Below, piece after piece: positions 18,460 to 29,482 of a stretch of 64,000 nucleotides of DNA (positions within the stretch are counted from its first letter, which is position 1; every line of letters starts with the position of its first letter). A program made the translations under genes and the position numbers. Source of the DNA: Deltaproteobacteria bacterium (GTDB lineage Bacteria; Myxococcota_A; UBA796; CAJQPC01); contig JADKFE010000008.1 of the NCBI GenBank assembly GCA_016717595.1, forward strand, positions 62,001-126,000, given 5' to 3'. Under the pieces are notes generated by a model. The model saw only the letters and a list, made by a program, of their open reading frames with translations, made no database searches and was not told where the DNA came from.

Positions 18460-19542
18460 TCACCCCATGAGCACGAGGCGCGCGGTGAGGCTCACCAGCA
18501 GGCCGCGGGCGAGCAGGCGGGGCGGGTAAGCGGCCCGGGGGCCGGGCAGAACCCCAAGATCGACGATCTCCAGGGCCAGGCGGCCGCTCGGCGGCGCGGG
18601 CGGCGCGGGCCAGGCCGTCTCGGCGAGGGGCTGATCAACATCCCCCGGCGGGCTCACCCCGGGGGTCACGAAGGCGAGGTGCCACCAGGGCGTGAGCCGG
18701 GCCAGCTCCGTGTCCATGCCTTCGTGGGTGAAGAAGCTCGGCAGGCGCGCGGCGACCTCCCCGCCCAAGGCCCCGCCCACAGAGACCACCGCCCGGGCGC
18801 GGTCGCGCAGGCTGGCGTCAGCGCCTAAGGCCGCGACGATCCGCGCGGCGCCTTCGCCAACCCCGATGAAGACCAGGCGATCCGCGGGCTCCGAGATCAA
18901 GGGCGCGAGGGCGTCACACAAGGGGTCGATCGCCAGCAGGTCGAAGCGCGCGGCCCGACCCTCGCCCAAGACCTCGGAGAGCTCGTTGACCAGGCCTTCG
19001 CTCAGCGGGTCTTCAGCGGGCCCGACGACCACCCAGCGCGTCAGCGTGTTGCGGCGGCGCAGGGCGGCGGTCACCGGCTCACCCCAGGCCGCCAAGGCGT
19101 CCCAGTCTGCGCCGACGCCGAGCATTCCGGTCAGATCCCAGTCGGGCCCGAGCGACATCGGATCCTCATAGAGCGCCTCGTCCGCCCCGCGCCCGAAGAT
19201 CACCGCGAGGCGATCCTCGGCGCTGGGCGTCTGGATCAGCTCCTCAACCAGCGCGCGCTCGTTGGGCAGCGCCGGCGCGACGATCGGGCTTGAGGCGGGA
19301 TCCTCCAGGCGCGCGGCGAGGGCGCGGGCGGCGGGGTTGAAATAAACGCGCTGGCGGCCCGCGGCGAGCCACGCGGCGTCATCGCCACCGCTCGCCTGAA
19401 CCTCCCCTCGAAGCTGGGTAATCAGCGTGGTCTTAAACAGGCGCTCCCAGTCCAGCGCCACGGCGCTCGGCAGCGTGAGCCAGCCCGCGTACAGCGCGAG
19501 GCCCGCGCTGGTGATCCACAGGCCAAGATCCAACGTGCTCAT
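18460..19542 (-). CDS. Hypothetical protein with N-terminal membrane anchor
   Basis: 360 residues, not recognised. Residues 5-24 (DLGLWITSAGLALYAGWLTL) form a hydrophobic segment, so the protein is probably anchored with a large soluble domain. RLVFIGVGEGAARIV followed by AVVSVGGALGG resembles the strand-turn-helix core of alpha/beta hydrolases, but the elbow reads GVGEG with no Ser or Cys nucleophile, so hydrolase activity is doubtful. It lies 66 bp upstream of tcdA on the same strand and diverges from the Asn-Ala-Cys repeat lipoprotein gene. Confidence 0.65.
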   Translation of the reverse strand: MSTLDLGLWITSAGLALYAGWLTLPSAVALDWERLFKTTLITQLRGEVQASGGDDAAWLAAGRQRVYFNPAARALAARLEDPASSPIVAPALPNERALVEELIQTPSAEDRLAVIFGRGADEALYEDPMSLGPDWDLTGMLGVGADWDALAAWGEPVTAALRRRNTLTRWVVVGPAEDPLSEGLVNELSEVLGEGRAARFDLLAIDPLCDALAPLISEPADRLVFIGVGEGAARIVAALGADASLRDRARAVVSVGGALGGEVAARLPSFFTHEGMDTELARLTPWWHLAFVTPGVSPPGDVDQPLAETAWPAPPAPPSGRLALEIVDLGVLPGPRAAYPPRLLARGLLVSLTARLVLMG

Positions 19543-19588
19543 TTTGATCTCCGAAGCATCATCCTGACCACCTTGCGCGCTGCGAGTG

Positions 19589-19617
19589 TTGACAAGTCAG
19601 TCTAGCCCTTGTAATCA
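19589..19617 (+). promoter_or_regulatory. Candidate sigma-70 promoter of the NAC-repeat lipoprotein
   Basis: Perfect -35 TTGACA at 19589-19594, 17-bp spacer, and a poor -10 TAATCA at 19612-19617. The start codon is 95 bp downstream at 19712, which leaves a fairly long leader. Confidence 0.45.
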
Positions 19618-19711
19618 TGCCGCGACGGCTTCCTATCAGAAGACCGCCAACCCGATCCTCATGCTGTCATGGGTTCGGGTACCCACCGCAAGAGCTCGAG
19701 AGGACGCTACC

Positions 19712-19861
19712 ATGAACACCAAACTGATCGCCCTGTCCGTTATCGCTGGTCTCTCCTTCACCGCCTGTGGCGACAAGGACACCGAGAACGCCGAGAACGC
19801 TGAGAACGCCTGCAACGCTTGCAACGCCTGCAACGCCTGCAACGCTTGCGGCGCCGCCTGA
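19712..19861 (+). CDS. Tiny Cys-rich lipoprotein with Asn-Ala-Cys repeats
   Basis: 49 residues. A signal peptide ends in a lipobox (SFTAC, Cys19), followed by GDKDTENAENAENA and then five NAC units ending CGAA. The mature peptide is therefore an acidic stalk plus a regular Cys-every-third-residue tail, which could bind metal or haem iron or undergo thiol chemistry. No domain name can be given. Start ATG 19712 has GAGAGGA 7 nt upstream. A strong hairpin terminator follows at once, so the gene is its own short unit. A pentaheme cytochrome lies 150 bp downstream. Confidence 0.8.
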   Translation: MNTKLIALSVIAGLSFTACGDKDTENAENAENACNACNACNACNACGAA

Positions 19862-19883
19862 TCCTTCGGGTCAGTCCAAACGT

Positions 19884-19920
19884 CGCCCTCGATCGGTCTC
19901 CGATCGGGGGCGCGTCTTCT
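19884..19920 (+). terminator. Hairpin terminator after the NAC-repeat gene
   Basis: CGCCCTCGATCGG (19884-19896) pairs with CCGATCGGGGGCG (19900-19912) around a TCT loop: 13 pairs with one G-U. The T-rich CGTCTTCTCT follows. It sits 23 bp after the stop codon. Confidence 0.8.
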
Positions 19921-20010
19921 CTGGGGGTGCCGATCCCGGCGCTCCAGCTCGGGGATCGTGGCCAACGCCCGCCTCACGCGGCCTGTCGCTCCCCACGTTA
20001 ATGGTGCGAC

Positions 20011-21288
20011 ATGGAACGGATCCTCAACGGTTTTCTCTGGGCCCTGCTCATCGGCGTGGGCGGTCTATTGGCGTACGACGTCGCCAAAGACAAGCTCTTG
20101 CCCCAGCCCTTTGAGCAGCCGAAGACCCACGCCGCCGCACTGCTGAAGATCGCCGAGACCGCGCCCGAGGCCCGAGAGCCCTGGATCGTCGAGCACTTCA
20201 AGCAGCTCCCTCTGCCCGCCCAAGGCCCCGCGCCTGAAGGCTGGAGCGAGCTCGAGACCTCGCTCAACCCCGAGTCCTGCGGGGCCTGCCACCCCAAACA
20301 GCTCGCCGAGTGGAAGACGAGCTGGCACGCGGGCGCCATGGGCCCCGGCGTCACCGGCCAGCTCATCGACTGGGCCGACAAGCCCGGCCTCAAGCGCCAG
20401 TGCCTCTCGTGCCACGCGCCGCTCGACGAGCAGCAGGCCGTGAACGAGGACGGCAGCGCCAACCCCAACCACCAGGACGGCCTCGCCGCCTCCGCCGTGG
20501 GCTGCGGAAGCTGCCACATCCGCCAGCACACCCGCTCCGGCCCGCCCAAAGACGTCGCGCCAAACCCCGCGGGCCCCCACGGCGGCTACGAGGCGAAGGC
20601 GGAGTTCAAGAGCGCCCAGATGTGTGAGAGCTGCCACGACTTTAAGGACGGCCAGAAGTCTTTAGAGGGCAAGCTTTTGCAAGAGACCTGGGACGAGTGG
20701 CGCCGCACCCGCTTCGCCGCTGAGGGCGTGACCTGCCAGTCTTGCCACATGCCTGAGGGCCAACACACCTTCAAGGGTGTGCACGATCCCGAGATGGTGC
20801 GCTCGGCGTTTCTGGCCACCACCAAGCTCGTGAACCCCGGCGAGGGCCTCTTGGAGCCCCTGCTCGTTGAGCTCACGATCACCAACGTCGGCGCCGGGCA
20901 CCGCTTCCCCACCTACACCACGCCCCAGGTCACCCTCATCATCGAGCAGGTGAACGCCGCGGGTGAGGTGATCGAGGGCACACGCCAAGAGGGCGCCGTG
21001 GCGCGCTATGTGAAGCCCGATCTCTCCACCGAGATCTACGACACGCGCCTGCTCCCCGATCAGAGCTTCACGCTGAGCTACACCGCCCGCCGCGACGGCG
21101 ACGCCGTAGGGCTCAACGCCCGGGTGGAGGTCTGGCCCGATGAGGCGTACCGGCGGTTCTACGAGATCAAGCTGCGGAAACCCGAGAATCACCCCTTGGG
21201 AGAGGCGGAGCTGCGTGAGGCGCTCCAGGCCAGCATCGACAGCCGCTTCGTCGCTTGGGAGCAGCAGATCCCTCTGGAAGGTACATGA
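20011..21288 (+). CDS. Membrane-anchored pentaheme cytochrome c
   Basis: 425 residues. A hydrophobic anchor at residues 5-24 precedes five CxxCH haem sites: CGACH (90-94), CLSCH (131-135), CGSCH (165-169), CESCH (205-209) and CQSCH (242-246). The C-terminal ~160 residues are beta-rich (VELTITNVGAGHRFPTY…) as in c554-type multihaem proteins. It should face the periplasm and carry electrons; donor and acceptor are unknown. The stop overlaps the start of a methyltransferase by ATGA, so they are coupled. The SD before ATG 20011 is weak. The Cys-repeat lipoprotein just upstream may be functionally related, though a terminator separates them. Confidence 0.88.
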   Translation: MERILNGFLWALLIGVGGLLAYDVAKDKLLPQPFEQPKTHAAALLKIAETAPEAREPWIVEHFKQLPLPAQGPAPEGWSELETSLNPESCGACHPKQLAEWKTSWHAGAMGPGVTGQLIDWADKPGLKRQCLSCHAPLDEQQAVNEDGSANPNHQDGLAASAVGCGSCHIRQHTRSGPPKDVAPNPAGPHGGYEAKAEFKSAQMCESCHDFKDGQKSLEGKLLQETWDEWRRTRFAAEGVTCQSCHMPEGQHTFKGVHDPEMVRSAFLATTKLVNPGEGLLEPLLVELTITNVGAGHRFPTYTTPQVTLIIEQVNAAGEVIEGTRQEGAVARYVKPDLSTEIYDTRLLPDQSFTLSYTARRDGDAVGLNARVEVWPDEAYRRFYEIKLRKPENHPLGEAELREALQASIDSRFVAWEQQIPLEGT

Positions 21289-21902
21289 AGGTCGCCCTTG
21301 ACGTGCTCGCGCGGCACTACGACGCCATCGCGCCCACTTACGACGCTGGCGGGGTCGAGCACAACGAGACGATGTGGCGGCACACGTCCACCAACGTCGT
21401 GTGTAACGACGCCGACATCGACCACGACGACGTCGTGCTCGACCTGGGCTGCGGCACGGGCAACGTCGCCCGCACCTTGGCGCCCCATGTTCGGCGGGTG
21501 GTCGGCGTAGACTGCTCGGCGCGGATGTTGGACCGGGCGCGGCTCGGCGCGCCAAAAAACTGCGAGTGGGTCTGGGGTGATCTGCGGCAGCCGCCGAAGG
21601 TCGAGGGCCTCACGCTCATCACCGCGAACTACGTCCTGCACCACATGGATCGGGAGGAGCTCCGCACGATCTGGCGCTGGGCCCAGCGCACCTTGCCCCC
21701 GGGCGGCAAGCTCGTGCTCGGCGACCTCTTCTACAGCGTGCCCCCGGATCAGGTCGAGGGCATCGACGGCTGGTTGGACCCGGCCTTGGGTGAGTACCAC
21801 TCGGCTTGGGAGCTGATGAAAGAGCTTGAGGAGCACGGCTTTCAGGCGGTGCTCAAGGTGCTGCACCCGGTCATCGGGAACCTCACCGCCATGCGCCTCT
21901 GA
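21285..21902 (+). CDS. Class I SAM-dependent methyltransferase
   Basis: 205 residues. Motif I is DLGCGTGN (~54-61), the acidic end of strand 2 is VVGVDCS, and a motif-IV region GDLRQPP and post-motif VLGDLFYS are visible. A small-molecule or lipid methyltransferase of the UbiE-like class is likely. The start ATG 21285 overlaps the cytochrome stop (ATGA). The longer frame opening at 21255 is inside the cytochrome gene and rejected. Substrate unknown. Confidence 0.82.
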   Translation: MKVALDVLARHYDAIAPTYDAGGVEHNETMWRHTSTNVVCNDADIDHDDVVLDLGCGTGNVARTLAPHVRRVVGVDCSARMLDRARLGAPKNCEWVWGDLRQPPKVEGLTLITANYVLHHMDREELRTIWRWAQRTLPPGGKLVLGDLFYSVPPDQVEGIDGWLDPALGEYHSAWELMKELEEHGFQAVLKVLHPVIGNLTAMRL

Positions 21903-21953
21903 AGGCGCGGGGGAGGTCGTATCGCCCCGCTCACGATCCCCCCGCTGCGGCTC

Positions 21954-23678
21954 GTGGCGGCGATCCTGCTCTTCGGGGCGCTGGGGCTCACGAGCGCCCG
22001 GGAGATGGGCCTCGTGGGGGAGGTCGCCATCGGCTGGGGCCTCGGTCATCCGCCGCCGGTCGTCGTCGATTGGGCTGGCCCCATCGGCGCCGACGGCACC
22101 AGGCTGGGGCCCTTGGCCAGCGCCCAGGTTCGCCCGGTGGAGCGCGTTCTGCCGCTCGGTTTGAGTCTGCCCATCGCCGTGAACCACTACACCGGGGGCT
22201 TGCCCGACTGGCCCGCGCGGCTCTTGTTTGTGCTCACCGGGTCGTTGGCCGCGGTGAGCGCGCTGCACCTCGCCCTGGGCGCCGTGTTCATCAGCCTCAC
22301 CCACCGTTTTTTGCGCTTTCATGGCAGCTCCGAGGCCGCGCCCTTGGCGGCGATGCTCTTGGCCACGGACTGGGCCTTCGTGTTTTACCGCCGGGCCTTG
22401 GGCGGCACGGAGCTGGTGCTGCTCGCCGCGGGCCTCTTGTGCCTGTGGTCGTTCTGGAGCCGCCGCTGGTCGGGCGGCCGGCACGGCACCGTCGCCTTCG
22501 CCGTGGGCGTCGGGCTTGGGCTCATGGCCAAGGCCACCTTCGTCGCGACGCTCTGCGCGTTGGGGGTGGCGATCTTGCTCACCCGCAGAGATCGCCCAGC
22601 GCGTCTGCCGCCGGATCCGCCGCGCTGGGGGCTCCTCGTCGCGCTGCCCGCGCTGCTCACCGCGCCCTTGTGGCTCACGGCGATTCACCACCAGCTCGCG
22701 CCGATCCCTGGGCCCCACGTCGTCTCCCACGACATGCTCGGGCTCCAGCTCGATCGGGCGGTTGACGGCCTTCAAGCCTTACTCTCCGGTGAGCGTGGCC
22801 CCAGCCGGGAGACGCCGTCTACCCTCGGCTGGTTCTTGTTGAGCCCCCTGCCCTTCTTTGAGTCGGCGTATGACGCCACGCCTACGCCGGTGAGCCCGGT
22901 GTGGCGGCTCATCGGCTGGGGCTTTGTGCTCGGGGGCACGGCCTGGGAGTGGCTCAGCCGGTCCAACTCACCGTCGGGGGCGTTGTTGCGGTTTATGAGC
23001 GTCTACGCGCCCTTGCAGCTCGGGGCGCTGTGGCTCGCCAACCGCGACCTGCACCACCTCGCCCAGGCCGGGCCGAGCGTGATCATCTGGGCGGCCCTGG
23101 CCCTTGACCGCCTCGCGGGGCTTCGTGGCGCGCCGAGATCCGTCACGCGTACGCTGTGGAGCCTCGTCTTGGCGGCGCCGATGATGGTCGGCGGGGTGCT
23201 CGCCTTGCGCGGGACCGATGAGACGCTGCGCAGCGGGAAGGCCCCGCACCTGACCACTTCAGGCCAGGCCGAGCTCATCACCTTCCTTCGCGCCGCCCCG
23301 CCGTGCACGATCACCACCGCCGATTACGAGCTCTACGGCCTGCTCGACCTGCTCGCCCCCGAGCGCGCCCTTCGCCACGCCTGGGGCGACGTCTCCCGCA
23401 GGTTTGAGGCCCGGGATGAGGCCCTGGCGGACCTGCTGCGGGGCAGCGCCGGGGCCTGTGTGCTCATCGTGCGGCCCTCAGCGCCGATGATCTACAACCT
23501 CTGGCCCACGCCCAAGGCCATTGGTGAAGCCGCAAAGTCTCAGGGCCTCAGCGTGACCTCCCTCGGCGAGCTGCGTGACGCCCGGGGCGCCTGGGCTTGG
23601 CTCTACGCCGTCGATGAAGGGGCGGTCAACGAAGGCGCAGCGGCAGCCCCGCCACGGTCATCACCACCTGATCCATGA
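21954..23678 (+). CDS. GT39-like membrane glycosyltransferase
   Basis: Polytopic protein of ~574 residues from GTG 21954 with repeated hydrophobic helices, resembling dolichyl-phosphate-mannose (GT39/PMT/ArnT-like) glycosyltransferases. These use polyprenyl-linked sugars at the outer face of the membrane. A very strong SD (GGGGGAGGT, 21909-21917) lies ~37 bp before that GTG but only 3 nt before an in-frame ATC at 21921, which would add 11 residues to the first helix, so the true start may be there. The 3' end overlaps convergent cobU by 53 bp. The acceptor is unknown. Confidence 0.7.
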   Translation: MAAILLFGALGLTSAREMGLVGEVAIGWGLGHPPPVVVDWAGPIGADGTRLGPLASAQVRPVERVLPLGLSLPIAVNHYTGGLPDWPARLLFVLTGSLAAVSALHLALGAVFISLTHRFLRFHGSSEAAPLAAMLLATDWAFVFYRRALGGTELVLLAAGLLCLWSFWSRRWSGGRHGTVAFAVGVGLGLMAKATFVATLCALGVAILLTRRDRPARLPPDPPRWGLLVALPALLTAPLWLTAIHHQLAPIPGPHVVSHDMLGLQLDRAVDGLQALLSGERGPSRETPSTLGWFLLSPLPFFESAYDATPTPVSPVWRLIGWGFVLGGTAWEWLSRSNSPSGALLRFMSVYAPLQLGALWLANRDLHHLAQAGPSVIIWAALALDRLAGLRGAPRSVTRTLWSLVLAAPMMVGGVLALRGTDETLRSGKAPHLTTSGQAELITFLRAAPPCTITTADYELYGLLDLLAPERALRHAWGDVSRRFEARDEALADLLRGSAGACVLIVRPSAPMIYNLWPTPKAIGEAAKSQGLSVTSLGELRDARGAWAWLYAVDEGAVNEGAAAAPPRSSPPDP

Positions 23679-24126
23679 GCGGGGCGAGGGCCTGGGACGT
23701 CCAGCCCGACCAGTCCTGAAACCGCCGGGCGAGGCGGTTCATCGGCACGATGCCCAAGCCGACCTCGTTGGTGACGAAGATGACGTGGCCCTCGGCGGCG
23801 GCGACGGCGGCGACCAAGACGTCGAGCTGGGGGCGAAGGTCGGCGTCTTCACCGTGGAGCATGAGCAGGTTCGTGATCCACAAGGTCAAGCAGTCCACGA
23901 GCACAAGCTCTGCGTGTTGCACGATCGGCGCGATGTGCAGCGGCTCCTCCACCGTCACCCAGCCCTCGCCACGATCCGCCTGGTGGCGGCGGATCCGGTC
24001 GGCCATCTCGTCATCGAGGGGCTCGGCCGTGGCGAGGTAGGTGCGGCGAGGGCCCAGAGACTCGGCGAGGGCCTGGGCGTAGCGTGACTTCCCGCTGCGC
24101 GCGCCGCCGGTGATGAGGGCCTTCAT
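23626..24126 (-). CDS. cobU: Adenosylcobinamide kinase/guanylyltransferase CobU
   Basis: 166-residue bifunctional enzyme of the late cobalamin pathway: it phosphorylates adenosylcobinamide and transfers GMP to make AdoCbi-GDP. The P-loop is GGARSGKS at residues 7-14, LVDCLTLWITNLL carries the conserved Walker-B-like segment, and FVTNEVGLGIVP is the family signature. Length is slightly below the usual ~180. No other cob gene is nearby. It follows rpoN by 15 bp on the minus strand and overlaps the glycosyltransferase 3' end on the other strand. Confidence 0.92.
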   Translation of the reverse strand: MKALITGGARSGKSRYAQALAESLGPRRTYLATAEPLDDEMADRIRRHQADRGEGWVTVEEPLHIAPIVQHAELVLVDCLTLWITNLLMLHGEDADLRPQLDVLVAAVAAAEGHVIFVTNEVGLGIVPMNRLARRFQDWSGWTSQALAPLMDQVVMTVAGLPLRLR

Positions 24127-24141
24127 CGGTCTTGACCCCGC

Positions 24142-25607
24142 TCAGAGCACGTCGCGGCGGCGCGACGAGGGCAGGATGTTCATCGCCTCGCGGTACTTGG
24201 CGACGGTGCGCCGGGCACACGACACCCCCCGCGCCTTGAGCAGGTGGGCGAGCTGCTCGTCCGAGAGCGGGCTCTCGGGATCCTCTTTGGCGATGAGCTC
24301 CTTGATGTGGTGTTTCACCGCCGCCGAGGCCACGTCTTCGCCGGTCTTGCTCGTGCTGGAGACGCCTGACGAGAAGAAGTACTTGAGCTCACGCACGCCT
24401 TGGGGGCACTGCATGTATTTGCCCGAGGTGACCCGAGAGACCGTGGACTCGTGCACCTCGATCTCTTCAGCGACGTCTTTGAGCACCATCGGCCGCAGAA
24501 ACGCCTCGCCCTTCTCGAAGTACTCCTTCTGGCGATCGACGATGGAGTGAACGACCTTGTAGATCGTCGACTGGCGCCGATAGATGCTGTTGAGCAGAAA
24601 CTCTGCGCTCTCTAGCTTCGCTTTGAGGTAACGGCGCTCCTCTTTGGTGGCCGTGTCGTCGAGAGCTTCTTGTACAGGGGCGAGATGCGCAGCTTGGGCA
24701 TCCCGTCCTCGTTCAGGGTGATCTTCCACTCGCCGTTGAGCTTCTCGACGGTGATGTCGGCGGTGATGAACTGCGGATCCGCGTCGCTGTAGCCGCTGCC
24801 CGGGCGCGGCGTGAACTCGTCGCGGAGCATGCGGTGGTACTCGATGACGTCCTCGACGTCCATGTCCATCTGCCGGGCGATCTCGTTGTAGTTGCGCTTC
24901 TCGAAGCCTTTGAGGTGCTTCTTGATCAGCGTCTCAAAGAAGGGATCCTCGGGGTACTTCTCTCGCGCCTGGTACACCAAACAATGCACCAGGTCGTTCG
25001 CGCCGCAGCCGATGGGGTCGAGGCCCATGACGACGAGCTGGCCCCCTTCAGCGTCGTCCATGTCGACGTCGGCGGCCGCCGCCACCTCCGCCAGAGGCAT
25101 GGCGAGGTAACCGTTGGGGTCGAGGTTGTTGATGATGATCTCGGCGGCGACGGCCTCCCCATCCGTGCAGCTCTCCAGGCGAAGCTGGTCGTGGAGGTGC
25201 TGGTAGAGGCTCGGCGAGGTGGAGTGTGTGGCCTCAAACGAGGGCAGATCCTCGTCGCGGCCGCCCCCGCCGCCGCTCTGGTTCCAGCCCTTAAACGCGA
25301 AGTGCTCTTGGAGCAGCTTCTCCCAGAAGCCGAGGTCGTTGGGGTCGGCCCCGGCGGCGAGGTTGCCTTGCTCGGCGGCGTCTTTTTGAAGGGACTGGGC
25401 CCGCTCGTTGAGCTTCTGGAGACCGTCGCTCATCTCGTCGTCGACGTACACGTCGCCTTCGAGCATGACGTTCTCGGTCATCTCCTCCTGGACCTGCTCC
25501 ACGAGCTCAAGGCGGCTCAACTGCAGGAGCTTGATCGCCTGCTTGAGCTGGGGCGTGAGGCTGAGCTGTTGGCGAAGCCCAAGCTCGGGCTTCATCTCAA
25601 GACCCAT
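24142..25607 (-). CDS. rpoN: RNA polymerase sigma-54 factor RpoN (one-base frame break near 24662)
   Basis: Sigma-54 recognises -24/-12 promoters and needs an AAA+ activator. The N-terminal part (24612-25607) carries region I (LRQQLSLTPQLKQAIKLLQL), an acidic region II and core-binding repeats. The C-terminal part (24142-24729) carries the HTH and the RpoN box (ARRTVAKYRE). The frames join at …LYKKL|DDTATKEERRYLKAKLES if one base is added near 24662, and the sequence is otherwise family-like. I treat this as one gene with a probable sequence error. The start may be ATG 25607 or the second Met (MKPELGLRQ) at 25595, which matches other RpoN. The kdsB-lptB-rpoN neighbourhood is classic. Confidence 0.9.
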
Positions 25608-25715
25608 AGGTTCCTTCTCTTCCGGTCAGGAGCGAATCTTGGCACGGATGTTGAATGGAGTACAAGCCCCCTCCTCCATCCATTGTCTGAGGCGCCAAGA
25701 ACCGCACGACGAAGC

Positions 25716-26429
25716 TCAGAAATCGTCGCCGAGCCAGCGCGCGCGCGCCCGAGGATCCGCCGCGACCTCCTCCACGGGGCCGCGCGTCACGACCCGGCCT
25801 TGGTCGAGGAGCACCACCTCATCACAGGCCGAGAGCGCCTCACGCGCGGCGTGGTCGGTCAACAACACGCCGAGGCCTTGGGCGGCGAGGCCCCGAAATC
25901 GCCGCACGAGGGCGTGGGTGGCGACGGGATCCACCCCAGCGAAGGGCTCATCGAGCAGCAACACCCGCGGCTGGGTGGCCAAGCAGCGCGCGATGGCGAG
26001 GCGGCGGCGCTCTCCGCCCGAGAGCCCGGCGGCCTGGGCCTGGGCGAAGGGGGTCAGCCCGGCGTCCTCCAAGAGCCTGTCGGCCTCCGCCGCCGGGGCG
26101 CCACGGGCCTCTAGCGGGATCAGGAGCTGCTGGCGCACGGTGAGCCCGGTGAACAGCGCCGATCCTTGCGGCAAGTAGCCGAGCCCGCGGCGCACCCGCT
26201 CATGCAGCGGCCCGGTGAGCGCCGCGCCGTCGAGGAAGATCTCCCCGGCGTCCTGCGCCGTGAGGCCCACGATGAGCCGAAACGTCGTCGTCTTCCCCGC
26301 GCCGTTGGGCCCGAGCAGGCCCACGACCCGCCCCGGGGGCACCTCAAACGACACGTCGTCCACCACGGCCCGCCCGCCGAGGCGTTTGGTCAGGCCCCGC
26401 ACGACGAGGCCCGGCGTCGCGCCGCTCAT
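25716..26429 (-). CDS. lptB: LPS-export ABC ATPase LptB
   Basis: 237-residue ABC ATPase: Walker A GPNGAGKTT (~36-44), signature LSGGERRRL, Walker B VLLLDEPFAGVDP. It powers LptB2FG, which extracts LPS from the inner membrane. The short length and the place between an LptA/LptC-like gene and rpoN identify it. ATG 26429 overlaps the upstream stop by ATGA. Confidence 0.93.
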   Translation of the reverse strand: MSGATPGLVVRGLTKRLGGRAVVDDVSFEVPPGRVVGLLGPNGAGKTTTFRLIVGLTAQDAGEIFLDGAALTGPLHERVRRGLGYLPQGSALFTGLTVRQQLLIPLEARGAPAAEADRLLEDAGLTPFAQAQAAGLSGGERRRLAIARCLATQPRVLLLDEPFAGVDPVATHALVRRFRGLAAQGLGVLLTDHAAREALSACDEVVLLDQGRVVTRGPVEEVAADPRARARWLGDDF

Positions 26430-27030
26430 TTGGGGCTCGGATCGGGGAGCACCAGCTCGCAGCCTTCACACTCGAGGCGCTCGTCGTCCAAAAACAGCAC
26501 CACACGCTCACCGCGCAGGGCGTGCTGACCGTCGGTCACCGTGGGGGCGCCGGTGAGCGTGAGCTGGCCGGTGAGCAGGTTGAGCGCCCCTTCAGCGCCG
26601 CTCGCCCGCCACGGCGGACGCCGAAGCTCGACGCCCCCCGTGGCCACCGCGCGCTCCATCTTGCCCGAGTCGCCGTAGGTCAGCGTGAGCGAGGCGCAGC
26701 GAAGCTCAAAGTCGCCGCGGTTGACGAGCACGTCGCCCTCAAACGTCGCGGCGCGGGTCTTGAGATCCCACGCGCTCTTCGCCGCCGAGACCCGCAGCGG
26801 CCGCGCGCCCTCGACCTCAAAGGCCACGTCTTCAGCGGCCAAGGCGCCCTCATCGTCCAGACGCGCCCGCGCCGCGACGGCCTCGCCGAGGCCCGGGGAC
26901 ATCGCCCGCACGTCCTCCAGGGCGATCGTGACCGGCGGCGGCTCGGCGGCTTGGGCGGCGCTGGGCTCGGCGACGCCCGCCCCACGCCCACAGGCGCAGA
27001 GCGCCAGCGTCAGCGCCAGCCCCCGCCCGT

Positions 27031-27034
<4 letters not shown>
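26426..27034 (-). CDS. LptA/LptC-like LPS-export protein, predicted lipoprotein
   Basis: 202 residues from GTG 27034. The short signal [10 protein letters not shown] ends in a lipobox, and the rest is a repeating beta pattern of the OstA/LptA-LptC jellyroll type ([20 protein letters not shown], then [16 protein letters not shown]). Such proteins bridge the periplasm for LPS. Lipidation would differ from soluble LptA, and LptC is normally anchored by a helix, so the exact subunit is open. GTG 27034 overlaps the corrected pyrG stop by GTGA. A longer frame opening at 27292 runs through pyrG and is Arg-rich, so I reject it. Confidence 0.75.
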
Positions 27035-28751
<1,717 letters not shown>

Positions 28752-29471
28752 CTAAGCCAGAGATGGCGTGTTGAACAGGGCGCGGACTCGCTCCAGATCC
28801 TCGGGGGTGTCGACGGACGGGCCAGCGGCGCCGACCAACACCACACGGACACGCTCACCGTGCTCTAAGAGGCGGAGCTGCTCCAGGCGCTCGGCGCGCT
28901 CCAGAGGGCCGGGCGACCAGGCGCAGAAGCGACCCAAGGCCTCGCGGCGGTAGGCGTAGATCCCGAGGTGGCGCAGCGCGGGGCCCGAGGAGGGGATCAA
29001 GGAGCGAGAGAAGTACAAGGCGTCGCCGCGCTGATCGAGGACGACCTTCACGACGGACGGTGTGTGTTGATCGGCCTCGGCGAGCGCCGTGGCCGCCGTG
29101 GTGACCTGCACCGCTGGGTCCAGAAACGGCGTGAGCACCGCCTCGACCACCGCTGGGTCCAAGAGCGGCTCATCTCCTTGTACGTTGACGACGATGGCCG
29201 CCTCACGCCCAGAGATGGCCTCCCACACACGATCGCTGCCGCTCTGATGGTCGGGGCTCGTCATCACGACCTCACCGCCGAAGCCCCGCACGACCGAGGC
29301 GATGCGCTCATCGTCAGTGGCCACAAGCACAACGTCCACCCCGGAGACCTTTTGGGCCCGAAGGTGGACGTGGTGGATCATCGGGAGACCGGCGATCTCC
29401 GCGAGCGCTTTGCCGGGGAGGCGAACGCTCGCGTAGCGTGAAGGGATGACGATGACCACAGGGGAGGCCAT
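28752..29471 (-). CDS. kdsB: CMP-KDO synthetase KdsB
   Basis: 239-residue 3-deoxy-manno-octulosonate cytidylyltransferase, which activates KDO with CTP for lipid A inner-core assembly. The nucleotide-binding start IPSRYASVRLPGKAL (10-24), VATDDERI, HQSGSDRVWEA and VNVQGDEPLL are the family motifs. Length is normal (~245). It starts 11 bp after rpsI and precedes pyrG, which makes its CTP. Confidence 0.95.
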   Translation of the reverse strand: MASPVVIVIPSRYASVRLPGKALAEIAGLPMIHHVHLRAQKVSGVDVVLVATDDERIASVVRGFGGEVVMTSPDHQSGSDRVWEAISGREAAIVVNVQGDEPLLDPAVVEAVLTPFLDPAVQVTTAATALAEADQHTPSVVKVVLDQRGDALYFSRSLIPSSGPALRHLGIYAYRREALGRFCAWSPGPLERAERLEQLRLLEHGERVRVVLVGAAGPSVDTPEDLERVRALFNTPSLA

Positions 29472-29482
29472 CGTCAGGCCGA

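Noticed and set aside
18460..19542. Annotation as an alpha/beta hydrolase
   Set aside because: Only a weak core-like pattern; the elbow reads GVGEG with no nucleophile, and no clear Asp/His follow.
19800..19850. Tandem repeat as a non-coding satellite or CRISPR-like array
   Set aside because: The repeat unit is 9 bp, in frame with a lipoprotein signal and encoding ENA/NAC units. It is protein-coding.
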